Shown here: positions 1 through 7,427 of the stretch, in pieces | Layout: each line of letters begins with the position of its first letter | Numbering within the stretch: position 1 is the stretch's first letter | Assembly: GCA_030620935.1 (NCBI GenBank) | Contig: JAUXIP010000016.1 | Location: 1 to 12,757 of the forward strand | Reading direction: 5' to 3' | Length of the DNA stretch: 12,757 bases | Origin: Deltaproteobacteria bacterium | GTDB lineage: Bacteria; Desulfobacterota_B; Binatia; UBA9968 | The notes under the pieces: model-generated | The model's database searches: none | The model's input: the letters and a program-made list of their open reading frames with translations, nothing else | Told to the model about the DNA's origin: nothing | Translations under genes and position numbers: made by a program

Positions 1-182
1 GTACGCTCTCTTTGTTCTGCGATGACCCGCTTCTCATGCTCAAAGGCCTTTAGGTTCTTCTTGTCGGCAATGAGAACCAGGCTGCGCGGCAGGAGATAAT
101 TACGCGCATAGCCGTCGCGCACACGCACGACTTCTCCCATTTTTCCCAGGTTGGGGATGTCCTCTTTTAAGATGACCTCCAT
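1..182 (-). CDS. rplI: 50S ribosomal protein L9, partial (N-terminal 60 codons)
   Basis: The reverse strand from the ATG at 182 reads [19 protein letters not shown], then [19 protein letters not shown] and DKKNLKAFE. This is the conserved N-terminal domain of L9, including the NLG-K-G-VV and DGYARN-L-P signatures that bind 23S rRNA. The usual protein is about 148 residues; only the first 60 are here, because the window ends inside the linker helix at position 1. L9 binds near the base of the L1 stalk of the large subunit. It is the last visible gene of the rpsF-ssb-rpsR-rplI cluster, 70 bp downstream of rpsR, the usual bacterial arrangement. A purine-rich stretch (GAGAAGAG) just upstream may serve as ribosome binding site. 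Identification is secure; the C-terminal domain cannot be judged. Confidence 0.97.
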   Translation of the reverse strand, partial: MEVILKEDIPNLGKMGEVVRVRDGYARNYLLPRSLVLIADKKNLKAFEHEKRVIAEQRER

Positions 183-252
183 GATCTCTTCTCGTAAGGC
201 GCTCAACGATTTATGGCCGATTCACATTAAAACTGAATGGAACAAGAACCAT

Positions 253-546
253 TTAATTTTTCGCTGTTGTAAAAGGAAGGAGAGCAATATTACGGGCTCT
301 CTTAACGGCAATCTTAAGTATCCGTTGGTGGCGCGCGCAGTTGCCTGTTATCCGGCTCGGAATCATCTTTCCTCTCTCCGTGACGAACTGGGACAGAACT
401 TTTATCTCCTTATAATTAATGCTAAGTTCTTTGTCCGCGCAAAACCGACAGACCTTGCGTCGAACCATGAACCGACGTCGACCGAACCCTCTTTCGTTGT
501 CTGGCCGTTCTCGGTTCCCTCTCGAAAATGAAGTCCTCTGTGCCAT
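253..546 (-). CDS. rpsR: 30S ribosomal protein S18
   Basis: A 97-residue protein of the small ribosomal subunit that pairs with S6 on the central domain of 16S rRNA. The core [20 protein letters not shown], followed by ...[20 protein letters not shown] and [22 protein letters not shown], is typical of S18, including the CRFC pair and the RITG-C-RHQR-L--A-KRAR signature. A basic, low-complexity N-terminal extension of about 28 residues (rich in R, G, N, E) precedes the core and is variable in the family. It lies between ssb and rplI in the classical order. AGGTG about 10 nt before the ATG is a plausible ribosome binding site. Length and motifs give high confidence; only the precise start could shift within the extension. 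Confidence 0.97.
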   Translation of the reverse strand: MAQRTSFSRGNRERPDNERGFGRRRFMVRRKVCRFCADKELSINYKEIKVLSQFVTERGKMIPSRITGNCARHQRILKIAVKRARNIALLPFTTAKN

Positions 547-570
547 ATCTTAGTTACACCTTATTATGCC

Positions 571-939
571 TTACAAAAGGGAATCTTCTTCCTGCCCGGG
601 AGGCGACGCACTTCCCAGATCGATAAACTGCACGGTATTGGCGACCACCTCGTATTTACTCCTTTTCTGTCCTTCAGAAGTCTCCCACCGTCTCTGCGTC
701 AGTCGCCCATCGACCAACACTCGAGACCCTTTGTGCAGGTGCTCTTTGATCCGTTCTCCCACCCGGCCAAAGTTTACAATGTCGATATAACACACGTCCT
801 CTTTGGCTTCCTCATGCATCCGGTAGCGATAGTGCACGGCTAGAGAAAATTCACAGACGGGCAAGCCTGATGAAGTATAACGCAGTTCAGGATCTCGCGT
901 GAGGTTACCCATGAGGATAACCTTGTTATACTCCCCCAT
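571..939 (-). CDS. ssb: Single-stranded DNA-binding protein (short form)
   Basis: A 122-residue SSB. It starts MGEYNKVILMGNLTRDPELRY, the standard OB-fold entry, followed by GLPVCEFSLAVHYRY, the YIDIVNFGRVGERIKEHLHK strand/helix and GSRVLVDGRLTQRRWE, ending the OB fold near residue 110 (VVANTVQFIDL). SSB coats single-stranded DNA during replication, recombination and repair. It sits between rpsF (29 nt upstream) and rpsR, its usual place. Unlike E. coli SSB (about 178 residues, ending DDDIPF), this protein has almost no disordered linker and ends in EEDSLL: acidic and hydrophobic but without the usual proline-phenylalanine tip. It may be a specialised paralogue, or the tip may have diverged. 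AGGGA 12 nt before the ATG is a weak ribosome binding site. Confidence 0.95.
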   Translation of the reverse strand: MGEYNKVILMGNLTRDPELRYTSSGLPVCEFSLAVHYRYRMHEEAKEDVCYIDIVNFGRVGERIKEHLHKGSRVLVDGRLTQRRWETSEGQKRSKYEVVANTVQFIDLGSASPPGQEEDSLL

Positions 940-968
940 AGGACACTTATTCCCTGACGATTAAAGAA

Positions 969-1349
969 CTACGATGACAGTTTCGGCTCTGCTCCTGCCT
1001 CCTCGGAACCTTTCTTGACCTCTTCGGAAAGCTCTATGGGTTCGGATTGCGGCCGGACCTGGACGTCTTCATCTAACCGCACAGTCAGGTAACGCAGCAC
1101 GCCGTCGGTCAGCTTCATGTTCCGCTCCAGCTCCCCGACCGCGCGGGCAGAGGACTGATACTGAAAGAGGATATAATGCCCTTTTGACTGCTTCTGAATC
1201 TGATAGGCGAGATCCCTCAGCCCCCACTCTTCTACGTGGATGAAGGTTCCCTCCAGCCCTTCAATGGTCTTTTTGAACTTATCGATCAACTCCTTCACTC
1301 TCCCTCCCTGGGCGGGATGGATAATGAAAATGGTCTCATAAACGGTCAC
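969..1349 (-). CDS. rpsF: 30S ribosomal protein S6
   Basis: A 126-residue S6, the partner of S18 on the small ribosomal subunit. It opens (M)[15 protein letters not shown] and continues with [20 protein letters not shown], then [20 protein letters not shown] and [16 protein letters not shown], the complete ferredoxin-like core (about residues 1-97). The W-LAY-I-K--G-Y and LRYL-V motifs are diagnostic. A charged tail of roughly 28 residues rich in glutamate, serine and alanine follows; such tails vary and in some bacteria are substrates for added glutamates. The start codon is GTG at 1347-1349, preceded by GGAGG at 11 nt. It heads the rpsF-ssb-rpsR-rplI cluster; the 68 bp to hppA upstream show no obvious terminator, so read-through from hppA is possible. 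Confidence 0.97.
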   Translation of the reverse strand: MTVYETIFIIHPAQGGRVKELIDKFKKTIEGLEGTFIHVEEWGLRDLAYQIQKQSKGHYILFQYQSSARAVGELERNMKLTDGVLRYLTVRLDEDVQVRPQSEPIELSEEVKKGSEEAGAEPKLSS

Positions 1350-1417
1350 CTGATTTTTACCCTCCGCATCAAAGCTTCATACTACTATCACAGCCCCACA
1401 CGCATTACAATTCACCT

Positions 1418-3466
1418 TCAGACCAACAAGGGAGCGATAACCAAAGAAACAATAGACATAAGTTTGATGAGGATATTCATAGACGGGCCTGAGGTGTCTT
1501 TAAAAGGGTCCCCTACCGTATCCCCCACGACGGCAGCCTTGTGCGCCTCGGAGCCTTTCTTTTCTCCCACTATCTCGCCTCTTTCAATAGCCTTTTTAGC
1601 GTTATCCCACGCCCCCCCTGCGTTCGCCATCATGAGCGCTAATAGTACTCCCGTAACAGTTGCGCCCGCCAGCATACCGCCGAGGCCTTCAGGACCAATC
1701 AAAAACCCGATGGCCACCGGCGCAAACACGGCCAAGAGACCGGGAGCGATCATCTCCTTTAATGCTGCCTGGGTAGATATGTCGACGCAGATCGCGGTAT
1801 CGGGCAACACCCCTTCTCGGCCCTCGAGTAGCCCGGGAATTTCGCGAAATTGACGACGGATCTCGTCAATCATGCTTCCCGCTGCTCGACCGACCGCAGT
1901 CATCGTCATAGCGCCTATGAGGAAAGGGATCATCCCCCCGATAAGAAGCCCTATCACGACTTTCGGGTCGGTCAATACAAGCTGCAAGCCCACACTCCCC
2001 TGTTTTATTAACTCCGCATTGATAGCCCCGGTGTAGGCGGAAAAAAGGGCGAGGGCGGTGAGTGCGGCTGACCCGATGGCAAAACCCTTGCCGATGGCGG
2101 CGGTCGTATTTCCCAGCGCGTCCAGGCCGTCGGTGATTTTACGCACTTCAGGTCCCAGGCCGCACATCTCGGAAATCCCTCCGGCATTATCGGCGATGGG
2201 GCCGTAAGCATCCACGCTCATGGTCATACCGACGGTCGCCAACATCCCCACAGCGGCGATACCGATGCCGTAAATTCCCGCCGTATAAAAAGAAAGGAAT
2301 ATAACAAGACAGATCACTACGACCGGCAGGGCACAACTTTCCAACCCAACGGCCAAGCCATGAATGATATTGGTGGCAGATCCCGTCTTGCTCGCGTTGG
2401 CGATCCGATAGATGGGACGGGAAGAGGTGTAGTATTCAGTGATCAAACCGATCAGCATCCCTCCTAGAGAGCCGGCCAGGACAGCCAAAAATACAGAGGT
2501 GTTGACGCTGCTGACCCAGACAAAATAAAAAGCCCCTAACAAAAAGAGGATCGTGGTAACGACAGTGGAGGTGCGCAGGGCCGATTGGGGGTCGACATTT
2601 TTCAGCAGCCGCATCGAAAAGATCCCAATGATAGATGCGGCAAGACCGATCAGAGCCAACATGAGAGGGAAAGACATGAGGGTCACTTTAGAAACCGTAT
2701 CCGGGGCAGCAAAAAGAGAGGCCATCTGCTTCTGTGTTAGAGTAGCGGCAATAGCCATCACGGCAATCATCGACCCTACGTAAGACTCAAAGAGATCCGC
2801 CCCCATCCCGGCGACGTCCCCTACATTGTCTCCCACATTGTCCGCAATCACGCCCGGATTGCGGGGGTCGTCTTCAGGGATTCCGGCTTCCACCTTGCCG
2901 ACCAAGTCCGATCCCACATCGGCAGCCTTGGTGTAGATCCCGCCCCCAACCCTGGCAAAAAGCGCGATCGAGCTGGCGCCCATGGCGAAACCGCTGATGT
3001 ACTGCGCGGTCTGAGGATTACCGTAGAGCGAGAAAAAGACTCCCACGCCGAGAAGACCTAAACTGGCGACACAGAGACCCATCACCGAACCACCGTTAAA
3101 TGCCGTAAGAAGAGCTTGCCCTTGGCCTTGGGACGCAGCCGCTTGAGTCGTTCTCACGTTCGCTTGTGTAGCCGTTTTCAATCCCCAAAAACCTGCCAGG
3201 CCTGAGAAAATAGCGCCCGATAGAAACGCAATGGCGGTCTGCACTCCGAGCTGCCACCACAGAAGCAAGGCTACGGCAAGAACAAATACCGCAAGAATCC
3301 GATACTCCCGCTTTAGAAAGGCCATGGCGCCCTCGGAGATCAAACCCGCTACAGTCCTCATCTTTGAATTATTAACCGGGACTCGAAGGATGCCCCGGTA
3401 GATCAATAAGCCGATGACCAGCCCTCCAACTCCACAAAAAGGAACCCAAGAAACCCATCCATTCAT
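1418..3466 (-). CDS. hppA: Membrane-bound ion-pumping pyrophosphatase, K+-dependent type
   Basis: An integral membrane enzyme that couples hydrolysis of pyrophosphate to export of H+ and/or Na+ across the inner membrane. From the chosen ATG the protein has 682 residues, normal for the family. Catalytic motifs: [20 protein letters not shown] (174-193), EDDPRNP (198-204), DNVGDNVGD (209-217), [15 protein letters not shown] (417-431) and, near the C-terminus, [14 protein letters not shown]. In the [10 protein letters not shown] motif (452-461) Ala456 and Gly459 replace the Lys and Thr of K+-independent enzymes, so a K+-stimulated enzyme is expected. Glu227 (DLFESYVG) is placed as in the Thermotoga Na+-pumping enzyme, so Na+ transport is possible but unproven. 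Start: the reading frame stays open to 3538, but ATG 3466 has AGGGAG 7 nt upstream and begins at the first membrane segment. Its leader lies just after the pth stop, suggesting co-transcription. Confidence 0.96.
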   Translation of the reverse strand: MNGWVSWVPFCGVGGLVIGLLIYRGILRVPVNNSKMRTVAGLISEGAMAFLKREYRILAVFVLAVALLLWWQLGVQTAIAFLSGAIFSGLAGFWGLKTATQANVRTTQAAASQGQGQALLTAFNGGSVMGLCVASLGLLGVGVFFSLYGNPQTAQYISGFAMGASSIALFARVGGGIYTKAADVGSDLVGKVEAGIPEDDPRNPGVIADNVGDNVGDVAGMGADLFESYVGSMIAVMAIAATLTQKQMASLFAAPDTVSKVTLMSFPLMLALIGLAASIIGIFSMRLLKNVDPQSALRTSTVVTTILFLLGAFYFVWVSSVNTSVFLAVLAGSLGGMLIGLITEYYTSSRPIYRIANASKTGSATNIIHGLAVGLESCALPVVVICLVIFLSFYTAGIYGIGIAAVGMLATVGMTMSVDAYGPIADNAGGISEMCGLGPEVRKITDGLDALGNTTAAIGKGFAIGSAALTALALFSAYTGAINAELIKQGSVGLQLVLTDPKVVIGLLIGGMIPFLIGAMTMTAVGRAAGSMIDEIRRQFREIPGLLEGREGVLPDTAICVDISTQAALKEMIAPGLLAVFAPVAIGFLIGPEGLGGMLAGATVTGVLLALMMANAGGAWDNAKKAIERGEIVGEKKGSEAHKAAVVGDTVGDPFKDTSGPSMNILIKLMSIVSLVIAPLLV

Positions 3467-3480
3467 AGAAGAACTCCCTA

Positions 3481-4047
3481 CTAAAGCGCTCGATTGTATT
3501 TTTCCATGGCCTGCTGAGGCCCGTCTTCCAGAAGACACCGGACCGCCGCCGCAGCCTTAAGGATTACTTGTTCTATTTGAGCTTTTTCTTCGGCGGCAAA
3601 TGATCGCAATACGAAGTCCGCGGGATCGATGCCCGCAGGAGGCCGCCCGACTCCCATGCGAACACGGAAAAAACTCTCTTCCCCCAACGATTCCATTATA
3701 GACTCCACTCCCCGGTGACCTCCGGCCCCTCCCCCAGGGCGAACACGAATCCGGCCAAAGGACAAGTCCAAATCATCGTAGATCACCACAAGGTCTTTGA
3801 TCGTGACCGGAAGGTAACGGAACAGCCGCTTCACTGCCGTCCCGCTACGGTTCATGTAAGTCTGGGGTTTGACCAGCAGAATCTTTTCCCGACCCGCATG
3901 CCACTCCCCGATCAGAGAATCATATTTTCTCTTTTGAACGGAGATGCTGTTTTCAACGGCAATGCGATCTACAACCCAAAAACCTAGGTTGTGCCTGCTC
4001 CGTTCGTATCTCTTGCCAGGATTGCCCAGACCCAGAACAACCTTCAC
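3481..4047 (-). CDS. pth: Peptidyl-tRNA hydrolase
   Basis: Releases tRNA from peptidyl-tRNAs that drop off the ribosome. The protein (188 residues from the preferred start) opens [20 protein letters not shown] with the family signature. Asn9, the catalytic His19, Asn66 (TYMNRSG) and the general-base partner Asp91 (YDDLDL) are present, followed by the [13 protein letters not shown] loop. An Arg follows the loop histidine (GGHRGV), where the E. coli enzyme reads GGHNGL with Asn114; I believe this variant occurs in other Pth proteins. Start: the frame stays open to a GTG at 4068 with no ribosome binding site, whereas GTG at 4045-4047 has AGGA 8 nt upstream and begins exactly at the conserved core, so it is preferred. 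The gene follows rplY closely, the common rplY-pth pairing, and precedes hppA. Confidence 0.96.
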   Translation of the reverse strand: MKVVLGLGNPGKRYERSRHNLGFWVVDRIAVENSISVQKRKYDSLIGEWHAGREKILLVKPQTYMNRSGTAVKRLFRYLPVTIKDLVVIYDDLDLSFGRIRVRPGGGAGGHRGVESIMESLGEESFFRVRMGVGRPPAGIDPADFVLRSFAAEEKAQIEQVILKAAAAVRCLLEDGPQQAMEKYNRAL

Positions 4048-4083
4048 TGAAGAATTCCTGAAAGGCACGAAGGGAAAATTAGA

Positions 4084-4749
4084 CTAGGACTCTTCCGCCT
4101 CTTCCTCTTTCTTCTCTTCAGGGACAGCCTCAGGCGCCTCCTCTCCCTCAACAGCAACGGCGGGAGCCTCCACAGCCGGCGCTTCTTCAACGGTCGGCGG
4201 AACGACGGTCACCAGGGTGAAATTAGTGTCATAAAGGGCTTCCACGCGTTCCGGCATCGACAAGTCCTCCACATGAAGGGAATGGCCGATTTCCAGAGAA
4301 GAAACCTCGACATTGAGATATTCCGGGATATCCATCGGCAAACACTCCACCTCGATCTCTCGCACAACGGGCTGCAGAATCCCCCCCTTGACCACACCGG
4401 CCGCTTTGCCGACAAAATGAAGCGGCACCTTGACTTGAATCTTCACGGTAAGATCGACTTCGTAAAAATCCACGTGCAACACTGCCCCCGTCACCGGATG
4501 AAACTGCAATTCTTTGACTAAGGCCACTTTGCCCATCAGCAACGGAGAAGCAGACTTGATGCGAATGAGATGCGACCCCTCCAGGCCGGCGACACGAGCT
4601 GAGAATTCCTTTTTGTCGATCTCCAGCGGAACAGAATCGGCTTTCGGGCCATAAAAGATTCCAGGGAGCTTTCCGCTGCGGCGCAGGCGCTTTGTTGCTC
4701 CTCGACTGCCGGACTCACGGGGCTCAATTTGAATTTCAACGGTTTCCAA
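4084..4749 (-). CDS. rplY: 50S ribosomal protein L25, general stress protein CTC type
   Basis: A 221-residue, two-domain L25/CTC protein that binds 5S rRNA. The N-terminal L25 domain (about 1-95) shows RGATKRLRRSGKLPGIFYGP and LVKELQFHPVTGAVLHVDFY. The C-terminal beta domain (about 96-185) shows KVPLHFVGKAAGVVKGGILQ, then REIEVECLPMDIPEYLNVEV and the IGHSLHVEDL segment. A tail rich in Ala, Glu and Val, ending in a run of acidic residues, follows. The start is TTG at 4747-4749, chosen because AAGGAGG lies 8 nt upstream and translation from it gives METVEIQIEPRE; an out-of-frame ATG at 4752-4754 overlaps it. It lies between prs (upstream) and pth (downstream), a conserved order. The rare start codon may temper expression relative to its strong ribosome binding site. 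Confidence 0.96.
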   Translation of the reverse strand: METVEIQIEPRESGSRGATKRLRRSGKLPGIFYGPKADSVPLEIDKKEFSARVAGLEGSHLIRIKSASPLLMGKVALVKELQFHPVTGAVLHVDFYEVDLTVKIQVKVPLHFVGKAAGVVKGGILQPVVREIEVECLPMDIPEYLNVEVSSLEIGHSLHVEDLSMPERVEALYDTNFTLVTVVPPTVEEAPAVEAPAVAVEGEEAPEAVPEEKKEEEAEES

Positions 4750-4789
4750 TGCAACTACCTCCTTGTGGATCTATATAAACATCGAATTC

Positions 4790-5743
4790 TTAAACAAACA
4801 GGGAACTGATAGATTCCTCTTGATGCGTGCGCCGTATGGCCTCCGCGATCAGATGGGCTACCGAAAGGACTTTAACTTTTTTGCAGTTTTTTGCTTCAGC
4901 GTTTAGAGGAATAGAGTCGGTTACAACCAGTTCCTCGATAGGAGACCCATTAATCTTTTGAATCGCACCGCCCGACAATACCGGATGGGTGCAACAGCTG
5001 ATGATCCTTTTAGCCTGAGCCTTTTTCAATGCCTCGGCGGCCATGGTTAACGTGCCCGCGGTATCCACCATGTCGTCCAATAGGACCGCCGTCTGGCCCT
5101 TGACCTCACCGATAATATTCATCTCGGCCACCACGTTAGGCCCAGCCCTTCTCTTATCAATGATCGCCAGAGATGTATCCAGTCGGGTCGCAAAGGCCCT
5201 TGCTCGCTCCACGCCACCGGCATCCGGGGACACAATGGTCACTTCATTGTGGTCCAATTGCTGCTTAAGATATTCGATCAACACCGGCGCCGCGTAAAGA
5301 TTATCGACCGGAATATTGAAAAACCCCTGGATTTGGCCGGAGTGTAGATCCAGGGTGACAATACGATCGGCCCCGGCAGTCGTGATCAAATCCGCTACCA
5401 ACTTCGCGCTGATCGGAACCCGGGGAACGACCTTGCGGTCCTGTCGCGCATAGCCGTAATAGGGAATAACAGCGGTAATCCTCTCGGCAGAAGCCCGTTT
5501 GAAGGCATCCAACATGAAGAGGAGCTCCATCAGATTGTTGTTCCCGGGAGAACAGGTGGACTGGATCACAAAAACATCCCCTCCACGCACATTCTCATTG
5601 ACCTCGACCTTGCTCTCCCCGTCGCTAAATGTTTCCAAGGTCGCTTTGCCGAGCGGAATCTCGAGATATTTACTGATCTCTCTAGCCAACGGGAGATTCG
5701 AGTTCCCGGTAAAGACCTTAAGCGGATCCCCTTTGTGACTCAT
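4790..5743 (-). CDS. prs: Ribose-phosphate pyrophosphokinase (PRPP synthetase, class I)
   Basis: Makes 5-phosphoribosyl-1-pyrophosphate from ribose 5-phosphate and ATP, feeding purine, pyrimidine, histidine, tryptophan and NAD synthesis. The 317-residue protein has normal length. It shows the N-terminal KVFTGNSNLPLA, TFSDGESKVEVNENVRG (38-54, ATP side), the flexible loop PYYGYARQDRK (94-104), the Mg-binding TLDLHSGQIQGFF (about 128-140), SPDAGGVERARAFATRLD (ribose phosphate), DKRR, and the PRPP loop VLLDDMVDTAGTL (about 220-232). It lies in the conserved order spoVG, tRNA-Gln, prs, rplY, pth. A small hairpin (5772-5789) stands in its leader, between it and the tRNA. The ribosome binding site is not strong (GAGAGG at about 13 nt, or AAGG very close to the ATG). 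Confidence 0.97.
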   Translation of the reverse strand: MSHKGDPLKVFTGNSNLPLAREISKYLEIPLGKATLETFSDGESKVEVNENVRGGDVFVIQSTCSPGNNNLMELLFMLDAFKRASAERITAVIPYYGYARQDRKVVPRVPISAKLVADLITTAGADRIVTLDLHSGQIQGFFNIPVDNLYAAPVLIEYLKQQLDHNEVTIVSPDAGGVERARAFATRLDTSLAIIDKRRAGPNVVAEMNIIGEVKGQTAVLLDDMVDTAGTLTMAAEALKKAQAKRIISCCTHPVLSGGAIQKINGSPIEELVVTDSIPLNAEAKNCKKVKVLSVAHLIAEAIRRTHQEESISSLFV

Positions 5744-5771
5744 GCCTTATGAATAACCTCTCTAGAAACGA

Positions 5772-5789
5772 ATAGCCCTTGCGGGCTAT
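5772..5789 (-). other. Hairpin between tRNA-Gln and prs
   Basis: A perfect 7-bp inverted repeat, ATAGCCC / GGGCTAT, encloses a 4-nt loop. On the transcribed minus strand it is followed by TTCGTTTCT, only a poor T-tract, so it is at best a weak terminator. It could equally protect or process the transcript between the tRNA and prs. Seen directly; function is inferred. Confidence 0.4.
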
Positions 5790-5833
5790 GCGACAGCTTT
5801 AGCAACTGGAGAATGCCTCGGAAGAACAAAAGC

Positions 5834-5907
5834 TGGCTGGGCGGGAAGGATTCGAACCTTCGATACCGGATCCAAAGTCCGGGGCCTTACCACTTGGCGA
5901 CCGCCCA
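5834..5907 (-). tRNA. tRNA-Gln (anticodon TTG)
   Basis: The reverse strand folds as a complete cloverleaf of 74 nt including an encoded CCA. The acceptor stem TGGGCGG pairs with CCGCCCA. The D arm contains AAGTGGTAA, the anticodon stem CCGGA/TCCGG carries the loop CTTTGGA (anticodon TTG), and the T arm is GAAGG-TTCGAAT-CCTTC with discriminator G and CCA. It reads CAA (and CAG by wobble). Placement between spoVG and prs is recurrent in this gene order, so it is probably excised from the operon transcript. Confidence 0.96.
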
Positions 5908-5932
5908 ACTCCGAGCCGGTTGCCCATACCAT

Positions 5933-5961
5933 CCCGGGCCGTGCTGATTGCACGCCCTGGG
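5933..5961. other. Imperfect inverted repeat between spoVG and tRNA-Gln
   Basis: CCCGGGCCGTGC and GCACGCCCTGGG can pair with two mismatches around a 5-nt loop (TGATT). On the minus strand the T-run precedes the hairpin rather than following it, so it does not look like an intrinsic terminator for spoVG. It may be a processing structure 5' of the tRNA. Seen directly; role unknown. Confidence 0.3.
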
Positions 5962-5969
5962 AAAAACTC

Positions 5970-6257
5970 TCATTCTCCCCCTAGTGCCCTCTGGCCCCCT
6001 CCTTGAGCAATTATCTTCTGATACTCCTCTAGAATTTTCTCTTCAATCATTCTGCGGGTCTCATTGTTAATGGGATGGGCAATGTCCCTGTAAGTGCCAT
6101 CTTTCCGTTTTTTGCTCGGCATGGAGACAAAAAGTCCGCTCGTTCCGTGAATGATCTTTAAATCCCTGACCACAAAGCAATGATCGAACGTAATAGTCAC
6201 ATAAGCCCGTAACTTCTCTTCATCTACAGGAAAGACCCTAACCTCTGTAACCTCCAT
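5970..6257 (-). CDS. spoVG: SpoVG family nucleic-acid-binding regulator
   Basis: A 95-residue protein. MEVTEVRVFPVDEEKLRAYV, then TITFDHCFVVRDLKIIHGTS and GLFVSMPSKKRKDGTYRDIA with HPINNETRRMIEE, is the full SpoVG signature. In Firmicutes SpoVG binds RNA and DNA and affects sporulation, division and virulence genes; outside Firmicutes (for example deltaproteobacteria and spirochaetes) its job is less clear and does not imply sporulation. The start is ATG 6257 with AAGGAGG 5 nt upstream, an excellent ribosome binding site. It lies between ispE and tRNA-Gln, the same neighbourhood in which it is seen next to purR/glmU-prs clusters in other bacteria. The short C-terminal tail (QGGGQRALGGE) is variable in the family. 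Confidence 0.96.
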   Translation of the reverse strand: MEVTEVRVFPVDEEKLRAYVTITFDHCFVVRDLKIIHGTSGLFVSMPSKKRKDGTYRDIAHPINNETRRMIEEKILEEYQKIIAQGGGQRALGGE

Positions 6258-6276
6258 AGGGACCTCCTTCTTGTAA

Positions 6277-6301
6277 GAGCCGCCGAAAAACTCGGCAGCT
6301 C
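6277..6301 (-). terminator. Strong hairpin between ispE and spoVG, possible weak terminator or attenuator
   Basis: Read on the minus strand, GAGCTGCCGA and TCGGCGGCTC form a 10-bp stem (one G-T pair) with loop GTTTT, about 20 nt after the ispE stop and just before the spoVG ribosome binding site. No clear T-tract follows (TTACAAG), so complete termination is doubtful; partial attenuation or mRNA end protection is more likely. Confidence 0.4.
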
Positions 6302-6322
6302 GCCATATGGGCCCGTGTCACT

Positions 6323-7183
6323 TTAACTCAATGAGCGCACTAAATATGCCTGGACTCCCTCCTCCACACGCAAGCGACGGAAGGCTTGCTTCGCTTTTTG
6401 CTCTGTATGAAAAATCCCAAAAACGGACGACCCGCTCCCTGACATGAGCGCCCCTTTAGCACCTTCTTCAACCAACCTCTTTTTCAGAAAGGCTATTCGG
6501 GGATAACGCTGGATGGTTACTCTTTCCAGGTCGTTAACCAAAACTCTTTTAACTTCTCTGCGATCTTCCAAAGAAAAATTAATGCTAGTATTTTCAATAG
6601 GTTTTGTCAACTTAAAAGCTAGATTATGATACACCCAAGGGGTCGAAACCGGAAACCCCGGGTAAAGGATAACCACCCACAGCCGGGGAAAGGATGGGAT
6701 GAGCCTCAGCTGTTCGCCGATCCCCTGGGCTCGAGCCGGACGTCCATAGAGGAAAAAAGGCACATCGGCTCCCAACGAAGCAGCTAAGGAAACCATGTCG
6801 TCCCGGTCAAAACCCAAACGGAAGAGCCGATTGAGACCCCGTAGCGTCGCTGCTGCGTCGCTGCTGCCCCCACCCAAACCACCTCCGACAGGAATCCTCT
6901 TACGGATATGAATATGAACGGGATCACGCAGTCCTTTTCTCCTTAATAAAAGGGATGCGGCTCGATAAGCGAGATTTTCGTCACCTGCCGGGACCATGGG
7001 ATGATCGCACGTTACTGTTATACCCTTCCGAGCCTTCCCTCTCTTCGTGGGCCTGGTAATCTCGATTTGGTCATAAAGTCCGACGGGGACCATCACCGTA
7101 TCCAGGAGATGGTAACCATCGCTTCTCCTGCCTACGACTTTGAGATAAAGATTTATCTTTGCAGGCGCTCGAATTCTCACCAT
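6323..7183 (-). CDS. ispE: 4-diphosphocytidyl-2-C-methyl-D-erythritol kinase
   Basis: GHMP-family kinase of the non-mevalonate (MEP) pathway; it phosphorylates CDP-methylerythritol on the way to isopentenyl diphosphate. The 286-residue protein has the N-terminal RAPAKINLYLKVVGRRSDGY with catalytic Lys9, the ATP-binding loop PVGGGLGGGSSDAA (98-111), the catalytic Asp140 in LGADVPFFLYG, and the C-terminal GHMP motif GALMSGSGSSVFGIF. It is the first gene of the minus-strand cluster, followed by spoVG, tRNA-Gln and prs. The ATG at 7183 is needed to include the conserved start of the fold, yet no ribosome binding site precedes it, and a candidate promoter lies so close that the transcript may be almost leaderless. 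GTG at 7180 is an alternative. Function is secure; only the start is uncertain. Confidence 0.96.
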   Translation of the reverse strand: MVRIRAPAKINLYLKVVGRRSDGYHLLDTVMVPVGLYDQIEITRPTKRGKARKGITVTCDHPMVPAGDENLAYRAASLLLRRKGLRDPVHIHIRKRIPVGGGLGGGSSDAAATLRGLNRLFRLGFDRDDMVSLAASLGADVPFFLYGRPARAQGIGEQLRLIPSFPRLWVVILYPGFPVSTPWVYHNLAFKLTKPIENTSINFSLEDRREVKRVLVNDLERVTIQRYPRIAFLKKRLVEEGAKGALMSGSGSSVFGIFHTEQKAKQAFRRLRVEEGVQAYLVRSLS

Positions 7184-7192
7184 CGATTAGGT

Positions 7193-7221
7193 AACATAGT
7201 GTCTTGGGACTTGCCAAGCAA
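7193..7221 (-). promoter_or_regulatory. Candidate sigma-70-type promoter of ispE
   Basis: On the minus strand TTGCTT (7216-7221) and TATGTT (7193-7198) are separated by 17 nt, acceptable -35 and -10 boxes. The predicted start falls only a few bases before the ispE ATG, consistent with the lack of a ribosome binding site but also with chance. Low confidence. Confidence 0.3.
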
Positions 7222-7229
7222 CTCTCTGG

Positions 7230-7392
7230 CAGGCCGCTGAAAAAGGCCCATCTGCCATAGCCTGCCAATGGCGGGCGTTATGATGGTTGCGTTCGACCGC
7301 CTCGCTCCGACGTACTGCTTAAGTATGCCTCCACTCGTCGGTTCCTCGCGTGCCTCGCGACTATCTTAACTTGGACCTTTTTGACCGGCCTG
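7230..7392. repeat. MITE-like intergenic repeat with terminal inverted repeats
   Basis: A 163-bp non-coding element. Its first 21 bases, beginning CAGGCCGCTGAAAAAGG, and the reverse complement of its last 21, beginning CAGGCCGGTCAAAAAGG, agree at 18 positions. The middle is rich in CGCTC/CTCGCG words and holds CGTACTGCTTAAGTATG, a near-palindromic centre. Ends of the type CAGGC-GCTGAAAAAG are, from my memory of deltaproteobacterial genomes, a dispersed repeat family; this needs a search. No clear target duplication is visible at the ends. It lies between the divergent ispE and inositol monophosphatase genes. It carries no gene; the reading frame of the downstream gene is open into its right end only by accident. 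Confidence 0.65.
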
Positions 7393-7427
7393 AAGGTAGG
7401 GTTTTTAACACCCTGTTGGAACAAAAA

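Noticed and set aside
1236..1853. 205-codon open frame on the plus strand opposite rpsF and hppA
   Set aside because: It lies antisense to two certain genes and its composition (runs of Pro, Ser, Ala) is the mirror of hppA codons; no family resemblance.
7350..7427. Upstream GTG start for the inositol monophosphatase
   Set aside because: The added 26 codons come from the MITE-like repeat and its flank, and the family fold begins at the ATG at 7428.
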